DNA of 37,790 nt, taken from the NCBI GenBank assembly GCA_003643835.1, contig QMKX01000014.1:1-37790 (forward strand), given 5' to 3'. The stretch comes from Campylobacterota bacterium (GTDB lineage: Bacteria; Campylobacterota; Campylobacteria; Campylobacterales; Arcobacteraceae). Below the pieces are notes generated by a model. It saw only the letters and a list, made by a program, of their open reading frames with translations, searched no databases and was not told the DNA's origin. Position numbers and translations under genes: made by a program. Positions 16,467 to 34,158 of the stretch are shown here, piece by piece (positions within the stretch are counted from its first letter, which is position 1; every line of letters starts with the position of its first letter).

Positions 16467-17611
16467 TGAGAATCATAGGCAAAGGTAAGACAGCGGTAGC
16501 TATCAAGGAGCGATTTGATAGCAGTTGGTTTGATGACAACGACCACGACAGCTTCGATCCAAATAGCAGTGAACCTACAGTTATAAGCCCAGGTGTGCCA
16601 CCGCACAATAAACTTGTAGCGAGCACCATAAACCCCATAAGCGACCTTGATATAATCAAGCCACCATACAGTATATGGATAAGTGGCACAAATGGCAAAA
16701 CAACAACCACATCTATGGTAGAGTTGCTACTTAAAAACAAAGGGGCTATATGTGGCGGAAATATCGGCACTCCTGTTGTGCAGTTAGATGAAAAAGCAAA
16801 AATATGGGTGCTTGAGGTATCATCTTTTACGATACATTATACGACAAAAGCTATACCAAATATATACTTACTGCTACCCATAACACCAGACCATATATCG
16901 TGGCATGGTAGCTTTGAAGCATATAAACAAACTAAACTAAAACCGCTTAAAACTATGGGCAAACAAAGCATAGCTATTTTGCCTGAGACTCACAAGCATA
17001 TCAAAACCCAAGCAAAAACAATATACTACAAAAATACAAAAGAGTTAGCAAAAAAATATAATATAGATACAAGCAAGATAAATTTCAAGGAACCCTTTTT
17101 ATTTGATGCTGTTATAAGCTTGGTAGTTTCTATTTTATTAGACCAAAAACCAAACTATAAACTACTAAATAGTTTTAAGCAAGACAATCACAAAATAGAA
17201 CGTATCACTGATAAAAAAGGCAGAGTATGGATAAACGACAGCAAGGCTACAAATATAGACGCCACAATACAAGCTATCAAAACTTTCAAATCAAAAAAAA
17301 TATACCTGATATTAGGTGGTGATGACAAAGATGTGAATATGACAACCTTGTTTGACTTTCTAAAAGATTTAAATATTGAGCTATTTTGCATAGGGAAAAG
17401 TTCCCAAAAAATACACACTCAATTATCTAAAAGAGATTTAAAAACAACACAGCTACAAACATTGCAAAATGCTGTGAAACATATAGACAAACTATACCAA
17501 GACAAAAATGATATAGCTATACTTAGTCCTGCTTGTTCATCTTTTGACCAGTTTAACTCATATAAACAAAGAGGTGAAAAGTTCAAGCAATTTGTATTTG
17601 AATTGTCTTAA
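16466..17611 (+). CDS. murD: UDP-N-acetylmuramoylalanine--D-glutamate ligase
   Basis: Cytoplasmic Mur ligase that adds D-glutamate to UDP-MurNAc-L-Ala. The product is 381 residues, shorter than the usual 430-450 because the N-terminal UDP-binding domain is compact. SPGVP (41-45), ATP loop GTNGKTTT (74-81), LEVSSFTIH, the NIYLLLPITPDHISWH segment, the carbamylated-lysine region, NDSKATNIDATIQAI and the C-terminal LSPACSSFDQFNSYKQRGEKF are all recognisable. It is the last gene of the plus-strand row; the convergent nuclease gene begins to be read 15 bp beyond its stop. Confidence 0.94.
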   Translation: MRIIGKGKTAVAIKERFDSSWFDDNDHDSFDPNSSEPTVISPGVPPHNKLVASTINPISDLDIIKPPYSIWISGTNGKTTTTSMVELLLKNKGAICGGNIGTPVVQLDEKAKIWVLEVSSFTIHYTTKAIPNIYLLLPITPDHISWHGSFEAYKQTKLKPLKTMGKQSIAILPETHKHIKTQAKTIYYKNTKELAKKYNIDTSKINFKEPFLFDAVISLVVSILLDQKPNYKLLNSFKQDNHKIERITDKKGRVWINDSKATNIDATIQAIKTFKSKKIYLILGGDDKDVNMTTLFDFLKDLNIELFCIGKSSQKIHTQLSKRDLKTTQLQTLQNAVKHIDKLYQDKNDIAILSPACSSFDQFNSYKQRGEKFKQFVFELS

Positions 17612-17626
17612 CAAAACTCACAACAA

Positions 17627-27808
<10,182 letters not shown>

Positions 27809-27857
27809 TGTATCCCTTTGGTTGTCGAATTTTTAGTGCCCTTAAGCTCAATGTTTT

Positions 27858-27902
27858 ACAAAACAAAACTATAAATAACACATATTTATAGTTTTGTTTT
27901 GT
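27858..27902 (-). terminator. 19-bp perfect hairpin between rplL and rpoB
   Basis: Arms ACAAAACAAAACTATAAAT (27858-27876) and its exact complement (27884-27902) are separated by 7 nt. No T run follows on the minus strand, so it is not a textbook terminator. It could be an attenuator or an RNase III processing site between the ribosomal-protein and rpoBC parts of the transcript, as is known at this position in E. coli. Further upstream on the minus strand TACAAT (27927-27932) might serve as an internal -10. Confidence 0.6.
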
Positions 27903-28003
27903 TTTGAAAATCAAACACAAATCAATATTGTAAATATCGATACTAATGTTTGAGCCAATTATGGACACATCTATTTGATAGAGATGCCCATACTGATTTT
28001 TGG

Positions 28004-28375
28004 TTATACCAGCTCTACTGTTGCTCCTGCGTCTTCGAGTAGTTTTTTTGCTGCTTCGGCATCTTCTTTGCTTGCTGCTTCTTTCACTTTCGCACCTGCT
28101 TCTTCTGCCATAGCTTTTGCCTCTTTCAATCCAAGTCCTGTTAAAGCCCGAACTGCTTTTATCACATTTATCTTTTTTGCTCCTGGGTCTTTTAATATAA
28201 CATCAAACTCTGTTTTTTCCTCTTCTGCCTCACCTGCGCTTGCTACTGCTCCTGCTACTGCTACTGGTTGAGCCGATACGCCAAATTTCTCTTCAAACTC
28301 TTTTACAAGTTGCGACAACTCCAATACACTTATGTTTGAAATATACTCTAATACATCTTCTTTTGATACTGCCAT
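28004..28375 (-). CDS. rplL: 50S ribosomal protein L7/L12
   Basis: Multi-copy stalk protein that binds translation factors, 123 residues. The N-terminal dimerisation helices ([24 protein letters not shown], about 3-27) are followed by the Ala/Val/Glu-rich hinge (about 36-50) and the C-terminal factor-binding domain with [21 protein letters not shown] and ending GATVELV. The ribosome binding site is AAGGAT. It follows rplJ by 26 nt. Confidence 0.97.
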   Translation of the reverse strand: MAVSKEDVLEYISNISVLELSQLVKEFEEKFGVSAQPVAVAGAVASAGEAEEEKTEFDVILKDPGAKKINVIKAVRALTGLGLKEAKAMAEEAGAKVKEAASKEDAEAAKKLLEDAGATVELV

Positions 28376-28401
28376 TTTTTATCCTTTTTTAAATTTAATT
28401 T

Positions 28402-28887
28402 TTATGCTGATTTATCTTTGCTTTTTCTCAAAGCTTCTAAACCGATTGTCCAGTTTGTTAACGGTGCCATCCAAGTTGCTGCCAACATACCAAGCAACTC
28501 ATCGTGACTTGGCAATTTCGCAAACTCAATAATAGTCTGCAAAGTTGCTGTCTTTTTTTCAATTACTCCTGATTTTATCTTGAAGCTATCTTTATAAATC
28601 TGTGCAAATTTATCAGCTACTTTACAAGCAGATATTTGATTTTCACTCCACAAAAATATATTCGTCTGTGTTAGTTCAAGTTTTTCAAGCTTTGCTTTTT
28701 CTAAACTTAAGTTTACTAAACTATTTTTTACTACTCTTACAATCACTTCATCTTGTTTTGCCATATCTCTCAACTCTTCGAGTTGTTTGTGTGTAGTGCC
28801 TTTATAGTCTGCTACAACTATGGCATTTGAATTTTCAAACTCTTTTGAAAGCTGTGCTACAATTTCATTTTTTTCTTCTCTTGTCAT
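28402..28887 (-). CDS. rplJ: 50S ribosomal protein L10
   Basis: Stalk base protein that binds 23S rRNA and carries L12 dimers, 161 residues. It begins MTREEKNEIVAQLSKEFENS and has VVADYKGTTHKQLEELR and VVKNSLVNLSLEKA segments typical of L10. The ATG is preceded by the strongest ribosome binding site in this block, AAAGGAGG. A probable L10 autoregulatory leader lies just upstream. Confidence 0.96.
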   Translation of the reverse strand: MTREEKNEIVAQLSKEFENSNAIVVADYKGTTHKQLEELRDMAKQDEVIVRVVKNSLVNLSLEKAKLEKLELTQTNIFLWSENQISACKVADKFAQIYKDSFKIKSGVIEKKTATLQTIIEFAKLPSHDELLGMLAATWMAPLTNWTIGLEALRKSKDKSA

Positions 28888-28904
28888 ATCATCCTCCTTT
28901 CAAA

Positions 28905-28955
28905 ACGAAACTTCGGTAGGAATTTACGAAAACTTATTTTCACCTACTGTCATCA
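28905..28955 (-). promoter_or_regulatory. Probable L10 leader (autoregulatory mRNA element)
   Basis: In the 91-nt rplA-rplJ gap the minus strand can pair CAGTAGG (28943-28949) with CCTACCG (28914-28920), leaving an internal A-rich region, directly before the rplJ ribosome binding site. This layout matches L10 leader elements, where excess L10-L12 complex binds and represses rplJL translation. Assignment is by shape and position; a covariance-model search was not possible. Confidence 0.5.
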
Positions 28956-28978
28956 GTTTTAAGATTAAATCTTTTTTG

Positions 28979-29671
28979 CTATTTTATATCCATAGCTTGT
29001 GTTGTGTCCAACTTCACTGGTGGACTCATAGTCAAAGATATTGTCGCTGTTGTTATATATCTACCTTTTGCTGTTGATGGTTTTAGCTTGTTGATTGTAG
29101 ACAAAAATGTATTTAAGTTTTCCAAAAGTGAATTTTCATCAAAAGATACTTTTCCTATACCTACTTGAAGGTTGCCTTTTTTATCTACTTTAAATGCCAC
29201 TTGACCACCTTTGGCATCACTGACTGCTTTTGTTACATCCATAGTCACAGTTCCTACTTTTGGATTTGGCATGAGACCTTTTGGCCCAAGTATTCTGCCT
29301 ATTTTTCCTACCAATGCCATAGTATCTGGTGTAGCTATAAGCACATCAAAGTTTATATTTCCTGCTTTTATAGACTCAACCAAGTCATCGTTGCCGACTA
29401 TATCAGCGCCTGCTTTTTTTGCTTCATCTTCTTTGACACCTTTTGCCATGACTGCTACTGTGACTGTCTTGCCGGTGCCGGCTGGCAAAACAACTGACCC
29501 TCTTATCATCTGATCTGAGTGCCTTGGATCTACATTTAAATTTAAAGACAGCTCAACAGTCTCATCAAATTTTGCAGATTTTAACTCTTTGATTTTTTTT
29601 ATAGCTTCTAAAATACCATATCTTTTTTCAATCTCTATTTTTTCCAACAATGCTTTGTATCTTTTATTCAT
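28979..29671 (-). CDS. rplA: 50S ribosomal protein L1
   Basis: 230-residue protein of the L1 stalk that assists release of E-site tRNA; in many bacteria it also represses the rplKA mRNA. The sequence includes [32 protein letters not shown], the [18 protein letters not shown] signature and the C-terminal [16 protein letters not shown]. It follows rplK by 45 nt. Confidence 0.97.
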   Translation of the reverse strand: MNKRYKALLEKIEIEKRYGILEAIKKIKELKSAKFDETVELSLNLNVDPRHSDQMIRGSVVLPAGTGKTVTVAVMAKGVKEDEAKKAGADIVGNDDLVESIKAGNINFDVLIATPDTMALVGKIGRILGPKGLMPNPKVGTVTMDVTKAVSDAKGGQVAFKVDKKGNLQVGIGKVSFDENSLLENLNTFLSTINKLKPSTAKGRYITTATISLTMSPPVKLDTTQAMDIK

Positions 29672-29716
29672 ATTTTCCTCGCAATTTTTTTGCTACCACA
29701 CTTGTGGTGTTATTTT

Positions 29717-30139
29717 TTATACTGATATTCCCATGCTCTGACAAGAGCCTTTTACTATCTTTCTCGCTTCTTCTTTATCTTTTGTATTTAAATCCTCTAT
29801 CTTCATATCAACTATCTCATCGATTTGATCAATCGTGAGTGTAGCTACTTTTGTAGTGAGTGGATTGTCTGATCCTTTTTTTATATTTGCTACCTTTTTT
29901 ATCAAATCAGACATAGGCGGCTGCTTGGTTACAAATGTGAAACTTTTATCTTGATATACAGTAATCTCCACAGGTATTTTGAAGCCAGATTTCTCTTTTG
30001 TTTTATCATTAAATGCTTTGCAAAACTCCATGATATTTATGCCTCGCTGACCAAGTGCCGGCCCTACTGGTGGTGAAGGGTTCGCTTGTCCTGCTGGTAT
30101 TTGAAGCTTCAATATACCTGTTACTTTCTTTTTTGCCAT
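29717..30139 (-). CDS. rplK: 50S ribosomal protein L11
   Basis: 140-residue protein of the GTPase-associated centre; binds 23S rRNA helices 43/44. The N-terminal domain has [20 protein letters not shown] and [12 protein letters not shown]; the C-terminal rRNA-binding domain has the [20 protein letters not shown] motif and ends SMGISV. Ribosome binding site AAAGGAG. Upstream of it, between nusG and rplK, is a 20-bp perfect hairpin. Confidence 0.97.
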   Translation of the reverse strand: MAKKKVTGILKLQIPAGQANPSPPVGPALGQRGINIMEFCKAFNDKTKEKSGFKIPVEITVYQDKSFTFVTKQPPMSDLIKKVANIKKGSDNPLTTKVATLTIDQIDEIVDMKIEDLNTKDKEEARKIVKGSCQSMGISV

Positions 30140-30161
30140 CTTTTCTCCTTTTTATTTTTAT

Positions 30162-30204
30162 AAACACAAAACTAAAATCATACTATGATTTTAGTTTTGT
30201 GTTT
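30162..30204 (-). terminator. 20-bp perfect hairpin between nusG and rplK
   Basis: Arms AAACACAAAACTAAAATCAT (30162-30181) and the exact complement (30185-30204) around a 3-nt centre, starting 5 nt after the nusG stop codon. On the minus strand it is followed by ATAAAAATAAAAAGG, not a T run. It is either a partial terminator separating secE-nusG from rplKAJL or a double-strand RNase processing site. Its sequence resembles the rplL/rpoB hairpin (ACAAAACT core). Confidence 0.6.
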
Positions 30205-30208
30205 TAGT

Positions 30209-30748
30209 TTATGCCATAAGCTCCACATGCATATACGATATCACAACGGGTGTGTTTCTTCCAAATATCGATACATTTAATGTAAGCATACCAGATGCCA
30301 TCTCAAAACTTTCAACTACACCATTGAAGTTTGCAAATGAGCCCTCTTTTATACGCACGGTTTCTCCTTTGACAAATGCTACTTTTGGTCTTGGAGCTGA
30401 TCTATTTTCAATTTTGTCTAAAATTGATTTGATATCCTTGTCGCTTAGTGGTGTAGGCTGTTTAGCGCCACCTATAAATCTACCAACCTTTGGCATAGAC
30501 TGGATAGTATGCCACAAAGCTGTATCCAAATCTAACTTTGCAAATACATAAGCAGAATAAAGTGGTTTTTCTACAACTCGTTTTTTATTGTTTTTTATCT
30601 CTATTATATCTTCTGTTGGCACTAAAATTTCACCGATTTTGTCATCTAAAACTCTCTGCTTTAGTCTAATCAAAGCATTTTTGACAGATATCTCACTGCC
30701 TGAGTGTGTCAAAATCGCATACCATCTTTGACCTAAGTTATCGTTCAT
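30209..30748 (-). CDS. nusG: Transcription termination/antitermination protein NusG
   Basis: Elongation factor that binds RNA polymerase through its NGN domain and couples to Rho or ribosomal S10 through the KOW domain. 179 residues: NGN region with QRWYAILTHSGSEISVKNAL, PTEDIIEIKNNKKRVVEKPL and YSAYVFAKL; KOW motif KGETVRIKEGSFANFNGVVE (about 126-145). It follows secE by 8 nt, with AGGAT as ribosome binding site. Confidence 0.96.
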   Translation of the reverse strand: MNDNLGQRWYAILTHSGSEISVKNALIRLKQRVLDDKIGEILVPTEDIIEIKNNKKRVVEKPLYSAYVFAKLDLDTALWHTIQSMPKVGRFIGGAKQPTPLSDKDIKSILDKIENRSAPRPKVAFVKGETVRIKEGSFANFNGVVESFEMASGMLTLNVSIFGRNTPVVISYMHVELMA

Positions 30749-30756
30749 TTTTTATC

Positions 30757-30936
30757 CTATATTATAGCAGATAAGCTATACGACATAACCACATCTACAA
30801 GTGCTAAAAATAGCGATATGATTGTCACTACTACTATGACAGATATATAAGCGCTTTTTATTTGTTCTTTGATTGGAAATATGACCTTATGAAGTTCATC
30901 TTTCGCTTGTCTATAATATAAACCATATTTTCCCAT
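30757..30936 (-). CDS. secE: Preprotein translocase subunit SecE
   Basis: A short gene of 59 codons encoding MGKYGLYYRQAKDELHKVIF and then PIKEQIKSAY, the amphipathic cytoplasmic helix of SecE, followed by one membrane helix (about 32-52, VIVVVTIISLFLALVDVVM). This is the single-helix form found outside Enterobacteria. SecE clamps the two halves of SecY in the translocon. It lies immediately before nusG, the standard bacterial arrangement. Confidence 0.95.
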   Translation of the reverse strand: MGKYGLYYRQAKDELHKVIFPIKEQIKSAYISVIVVVTIISLFLALVDVVMSYSLSAII

Positions 30937-31050
30937 ATTTTCCCTTTTTTTATTTTGTAGTTGCTTTGCTTCAAGTGTCTAACCATACACTAAAATATAC
31001 TTAGCTAATTTAGTTTTTATAAACATCGTATATAAAAACTACAACTATGT

Positions 31051-31098
31051 TGCCAAATCATAAATACTACATATTTTAGTAGTATTTATGATTTGGCA
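31051..31098 (-). terminator. 20-bp perfect hairpin between tRNA-Trp and secE
   Basis: Arms TGCCAAATCATAAATACTAC (31051-31070) and the exact complement (31079-31098) around 8 nt. It begins 11 nt beyond the 3' end of tRNA-Trp in the direction of transcription. No T run follows. Probable roles are maturation of the tRNA 3' side or partial termination before secE. Confidence 0.6.
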
Positions 31099-31109
31099 TA
31101 CATTATAAA

Positions 31110-31185
31110 TGGCAGACCAAGAGGGACTCGAACCCCCAACACCTGGATTTGGAATCCAGTGCTCTACCATTGGAGCTATTGGTCT
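31110..31185 (-). tRNA. tRNA-Trp (anticodon CCA)
   Basis: 76 nt including encoded CCA (TGG on the plus strand at 31110-31112). The acceptor stem AGACCAA/TTGGTCT, D arm AGCTCC..., anticodon loop with CCA flanked by GGATT/AATCC and T arm GGGGGTTCGAGTCCC are all formed. It lies between rpmG and secE, the usual place for this tRNA in the tuf-rpmG-secE row. Confidence 0.97.
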
Positions 31186-31286
31186 GTATTCAGATAACAG
31201 ATAGCAAATAACCGATACCAAAACCGCATCTTGTATTGCTATATCGCTACTATTTGCAAGCACCTATAGCAAAGTGCCTGCAAAAA

Positions 31287-31451
31287 CTATGATTTGAGCT
31301 TAATCTCTTTGTGAGTTGTGTGCTTCTTCAACCGTGGCGAATACTTTTTCGTAGAAAATTTATCGGTGTGAGTTTTTGGATTTTTCCATGTAGTGTAGTT
31401 AATATCGCCACACTCCTCACACTTTAAACCTATTTTGATTCTATCTGCCAT
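31287..31451 (-). CDS. rpmG: 50S ribosomal protein L33
   Basis: A 54-codon gene: [20 protein letters not shown], then [13 protein letters not shown] and [15 protein letters not shown]. The size, the [12 protein letters not shown] start and the KKHT-HKE end identify L33. The first Cys-x-x-Cys pair of the zinc-ribbon type is kept (Cys11, Cys14), but the second pair is absent (KYSPRLKK where zinc-type L33 has KYCPRCRK). It follows tuf by 6 nt. Confidence 0.95.
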   Translation of the reverse strand: MADRIKIGLKCEECGDINYTTWKNPKTHTDKFSTKKYSPRLKKHTTHKEIKLKS

Positions 31452-31457
31452 ATTTTT

Positions 31458-32666
31458 CTACTTGATGATTTCAGATACTACACCAGCACCAACTGTTCTA
31501 CCACCTTCTCTTATAGCAAACTTTGTTCCTTTTTCGAGGGCTACAGGAGCTACGAGCTCTACTGTCAACTCTACATTGTCTCCGGGCATTACCATCTCTA
31601 TGCCCTCTTTCAAACTAATAGCACCTGTTACATCTGTAGTTCGCACATAAAATTGTGGTCTATAGTTATTGAAAAATGGCGTATGGCGACCACCTTCCTC
31701 TTTTGAGAGTATATACACTTCACACTTAAATTGTGTATGCGGTGTGATAGAACCAGGAGCTGTCAGCACTTGACCTCTTTGCACTGCATCTTTTTCTATA
31801 CCTCTTAAAAGTATTCCAGCATTGTCGCCTGCTTGAGCAAACTCCATCTCTTTTCTAAACATCTCTATACCAGTGACTGTAGTCTCTTGAGTATCTTTTA
31901 TTCCTACTATTTCTATCTTTTCGCTTAGCTTGATAGTCCCTTGAGATATAGCACCAGTTACCACTGTTCCACGACCTGATATTGAAAATACATCTTCAAC
32001 AGGCATCAAAAATGGTTTTTCTGTTTCTCTTTTTGGAGTTGGTATATACTTATCTACTTCATCCATAAGTTTTGTGATTTTCTCAGACCACTCACCTAGT
32101 GTGCCAGTTTTTGCTTCTTCAAGAGCATTAAATGCCGAACCAGCTATGATAGGAGTATCGTCTCCTGGGAATTCGTATTCAGTTAGAAGTTCTCGAACCT
32201 CCATCTCTACAAGCTCAAGCATCTCATCTTTGTCATCATCGTCAAGCTGATCTTCTTTGTTCAAGAATACCACTATGTATGGCACACCTACTTGTTTTGA
32301 CAGAAGTATGTGTTCTCTTGTTTGTGCCATTGGTCCATCTGTTGCAGCTATTACTAGTATAGCTCCGTCCATTTGTGCTGCACCTGTGACCATATTCTTG
32401 ATATAGTCAGCATGCCCAGGACAATCCACATGTGCATAGTGTCTAGCATCTGTCTCGTATTCAACATGACTAGTAGCTATAGTTATACCTCTTTCTCTCT
32501 CTTCTGGTGCGTTATCAATAGCATCATAATCCATCAATTTTGTATTGCCTTTTACTGCTAATACAGCAGTAATAGCTGCCGTCAAAGTTGTCTTGCCATG
32601 ATCAACATGCCCTATCGTTCCTATATTTACATGCGGTTTATTCCGCTCAAATTTTTCTTTTGCCAT
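31458..32666 (-). CDS. tuf: Elongation factor Tu
   Basis: GTPase that delivers aminoacyl-tRNA to the ribosome; 402 residues. G1 [15 protein letters not shown]2 region [17 protein letters not shown]3 DCPGHADY, G4 NKED and G5 SAF motifs are all present, followed by domains 2 ([13 protein letters not shown]) and 3 ([16 protein letters not shown]). The ATG at 32666 fits [20 protein letters not shown] and has AAAAGGA; an ATG at 32705 would add 13 non-conserved residues. Cotranscribed with the five tRNAs upstream and rpmG downstream, as in tufB-type operons. Confidence 0.98.
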   Translation of the reverse strand: MAKEKFERNKPHVNIGTIGHVDHGKTTLTAAITAVLAVKGNTKLMDYDAIDNAPEERERGITIATSHVEYETDARHYAHVDCPGHADYIKNMVTGAAQMDGAILVIAATDGPMAQTREHILLSKQVGVPYIVVFLNKEDQLDDDDKDEMLELVEMEVRELLTEYEFPGDDTPIIAGSAFNALEEAKTGTLGEWSEKITKLMDEVDKYIPTPKRETEKPFLMPVEDVFSISGRGTVVTGAISQGTIKLSEKIEIVGIKDTQETTVTGIEMFRKEMEFAQAGDNAGILLRGIEKDAVQRGQVLTAPGSITPHTQFKCEVYILSKEEGGRHTPFFNNYRPQFYVRTTDVTGAISLKEGIEMVMPGDNVELTVELVAPVALEKGTKFAIREGGRTVGAGVVSEIIK

Positions 32667-32725
32667 TTTTTTCCTTTTCTTTTGATTTGACACAAAATAT
32701 GCCACTTCATTTTTTTGAAATCAGG

Positions 32726-32769
32726 TTGCCCCTTGAATAGATATTGTAGTATATCCATTCAAAGAGCAA
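32726..32769 (-). other. Long leader hairpin between tRNA-Thr and tuf
   Basis: Arms TTGCCCCTTGAATAGATAT (32726-32744) and ATATCCATTCAAAGAGCAA (32751-32769) pair over 19 positions on the minus strand RNA, with three G-U wobbles, around a 6-nt loop. It lies 47 nt downstream of tRNA-Thr(GGT) and 59 nt before tuf, so it is a good candidate for a processing site that separates tRNA precursors from the tuf mRNA. Confidence 0.55.
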
Positions 32770-32816
32770 CAGATAATAAACCTAAACTAGCCAATACTAT
32801 CTTAAGTTTTTTATCG

Positions 32817-32891
32817 TGGAGCCCATAAGAAGAGTTGAACTTCCGACCTCTTACTTACCAAGCAAGTGCTCTACCCCTGAGCTATATGGGC
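32817..32891 (-). tRNA. tRNA-Thr (anticodon GGT)
   Basis: 75 nt with encoded CCA. Acceptor GCCCATA/TATGGGC, D arm with AGGGGTA loop, anticodon loop TTGGTAA on stem CTTGC/GTAAG, T arm with GTTCAACTC. Last tRNA before tuf in the direction of transcription. Confidence 0.96.
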
Positions 32892-33042
32892 AAATACACC
32901 TATAAAATAGTTCTAACTATCTTAAAGCTATATTTTGTTGCAGTTTGATTTGTAGTAGATGTACAAATTTATTTGTATCACATAAACACAAAAATTACCT
33001 CAACTGCTCCCAAATCATCATATCTCATCGTAGTTGAAACGC

Positions 33043-33119
33043 TGGAGCGGGTGACGCGACTCGAACGCGCGACAGTCTGCTTGGAAGGCAGAAGCTCTAG
33101 CCAACTGAGCTACACCCGC
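33043..33119 (-). tRNA. tRNA-Gly (anticodon TCC)
   Basis: 77 nt with encoded CCA. Acceptor GCGGGTG/CACCCGC, anticodon loop CTTCCAA on stem TCTGC/GCAGA, T arm CGCGCGTTCGAGTCGCG. Second tRNA from the tuf end of the cluster. Confidence 0.96.
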
Positions 33120-33169
33120 ATACAGAATGTTTAGCTTGAGATTAATAATATCAAACAAACATCAACAAA

Positions 33170-33254
33170 TGGTGGTGGGAGAAGGACTTGAACCTTCGAA
33201 GCCGTAGGCGACGGATTTACAATCCGTTGGATTTGACCACTCTCCAACCCCACC
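33170..33254 (-). tRNA. tRNA-Tyr (anticodon GTA)
   Basis: 85 nt, a class II tRNA with the expected long variable arm (CGCCTACGGCTTCG region) and encoded CCA. Acceptor GGTGGGG paired with TCCCACC, the first position of that arm being a wobble or mismatch; anticodon loop TTGTAAA on stem ACGGA/TCCGT. Confidence 0.95.
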
Positions 33255-33290
33255 AAAACAATATAATATGGTCTAACGCAATGTTATATA

Positions 33291-33366
33291 TGGAGCTGGT
33301 GAGAGGACTCGAACCACCGACCGCCTCATTACAAGTGAGATGCTCTACCAACTGAGCTACACCAGC
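33291..33366 (-). tRNA. tRNA-Thr (anticodon TGT)
   Basis: 76 nt with encoded CCA. Acceptor GCTGGTG/CACCAGC, anticodon loop CTTGTAA on stem TCTCA/TGAGG, T arm GGTGGTTCGAGTCC. Together with the GGT isoacceptor in the same cluster it covers most Thr codons. Confidence 0.96.
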
Positions 33367-33382
33367 ATCCAAAACTCAATTA

Positions 33383-33458
33383 TGGTGGCGCGAGGCAGAA
33401 TCGAACTGCCGACACAAGGATTTTCAGTCCTTTGCTCTACCGACTGAGCTATCGGGCC
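33383..33458 (-). tRNA. tRNA-Phe (anticodon GAA)
   Basis: 76 nt with encoded CCA. D arm, anticodon stem AAGGA/TCCTT with loop CTGAAAA, and T arm GGCAGTTCGATTCTGCC are normal. The acceptor stem reads GGCCCGA against TCGCGCC, giving a C4-C69 mismatch in the middle of the stem. First tRNA of the cluster, 14 nt behind the predicted transcription start. Confidence 0.94.
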
Positions 33459-33471
33459 AAAACACAAATTG

Positions 33472-33489
33472 AATGAGTATTATATCATA
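33472..33489 (-). promoter_or_regulatory. Promoter of the tRNA-tuf operon
   Basis: On the minus strand TATGATATAAT (TATAAT at 33479-33484) is a perfect extended -10 element, with T-rich DNA upstream and a start point expected near 33472, a short distance before tRNA-Phe. It is the same word as the lemA-recA operon promoter. Confidence 0.65.
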
Positions 33490-33534
33490 AAAAAATTAAA
33501 CTAACTCAAAAACATATTATTTTTTATTATTTTA

Positions 33535-34155
33535 TCAATATGTAGCCATTATTTTATCTACTTTGTCCCAATTTAAAGCATTCTTATCTGTTTTCTTAAA
33601 AAGATTGTAAATATATCTTGCGAACATATCTGTCTCTATGTTTACCTCATCGCCTATTTTATATGTAGAAAATATAGTATTAGCCCAAGTATGCGGCACT
33701 ATTACTAACTCAAATGAGCTACTATTTTCATCTATATAACTTATAGTTAAACTTATGCCATCAATTGCTATAGAGCCTTTGTTTATGACAAATTTTAAAA
33801 ACTCTTTGTCTAAAGCTATTTTCAATCTTGTTTGTTTTGGTTGCTTGATGATATGCTTGACAATACCAACACAATCTATATGTCCTTGAACTATATGGCC
33901 ATCTAATCTATCATTTAGTTTCATAGCTTGCTCTATATGAACCTCTCCTTTGAAACTATTTTTTGCTATTGTTTTTTTAGTTTCATTTGATACATCTACC
34001 ACAAATCCATTATTTGATACAACTACAACCGTCAAGCATACTCCATTTATAGCGATACTATCACCTATTTTGCAATCTATTTTTGCTTTTATTGTTAGTT
34101 TGTCGCCATCAAATGATGCAACTTCGCCTATATTTGATACCAAACCTGTAAACAT
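33535..34155 (-). CDS. ribE: Riboflavin synthase alpha chain
   Basis: Dismutates two 6,7-dimethyl-8-ribityllumazine molecules to riboflavin and the pyrimidinedione. 206 residues with two lumazine-binding repeats: the first starts MFTGLVSNIGEV and has SIAINGVCLTVV, the second follows GHIVQGHIDCVG and has SIAIDGISLTISYID. The ATG lies 3 nt after the moaA stop codon with AGGTGG upstream, so it is coupled to moaA. Named ribE after E. coli/Campylobacter use; in some species this gene is called ribC or ribB. Confidence 0.95.
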   Translation of the reverse strand: MFTGLVSNIGEVASFDGDKLTIKAKIDCKIGDSIAINGVCLTVVVVSNNGFVVDVSNETKKTIAKNSFKGEVHIEQAMKLNDRLDGHIVQGHIDCVGIVKHIIKQPKQTRLKIALDKEFLKFVINKGSIAIDGISLTISYIDENSSSFELVIVPHTWANTIFSTYKIGDEVNIETDMFARYIYNLFKKTDKNALNWDKVDKIMATY

Positions 34156-34158
34156 ATA

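Noticed and set aside
31045-31263. Minus-strand frame of 72 codons over tRNA-Trp
   Set aside because: It reads through the tRNA gene and the hairpin; not a protein gene.
32817-33458. tRNA cluster as a prophage or island attachment site
   Set aside because: No integrase gene and no duplicated tRNA 3' end is seen; the cluster is the normal tuf-operon tRNA row.
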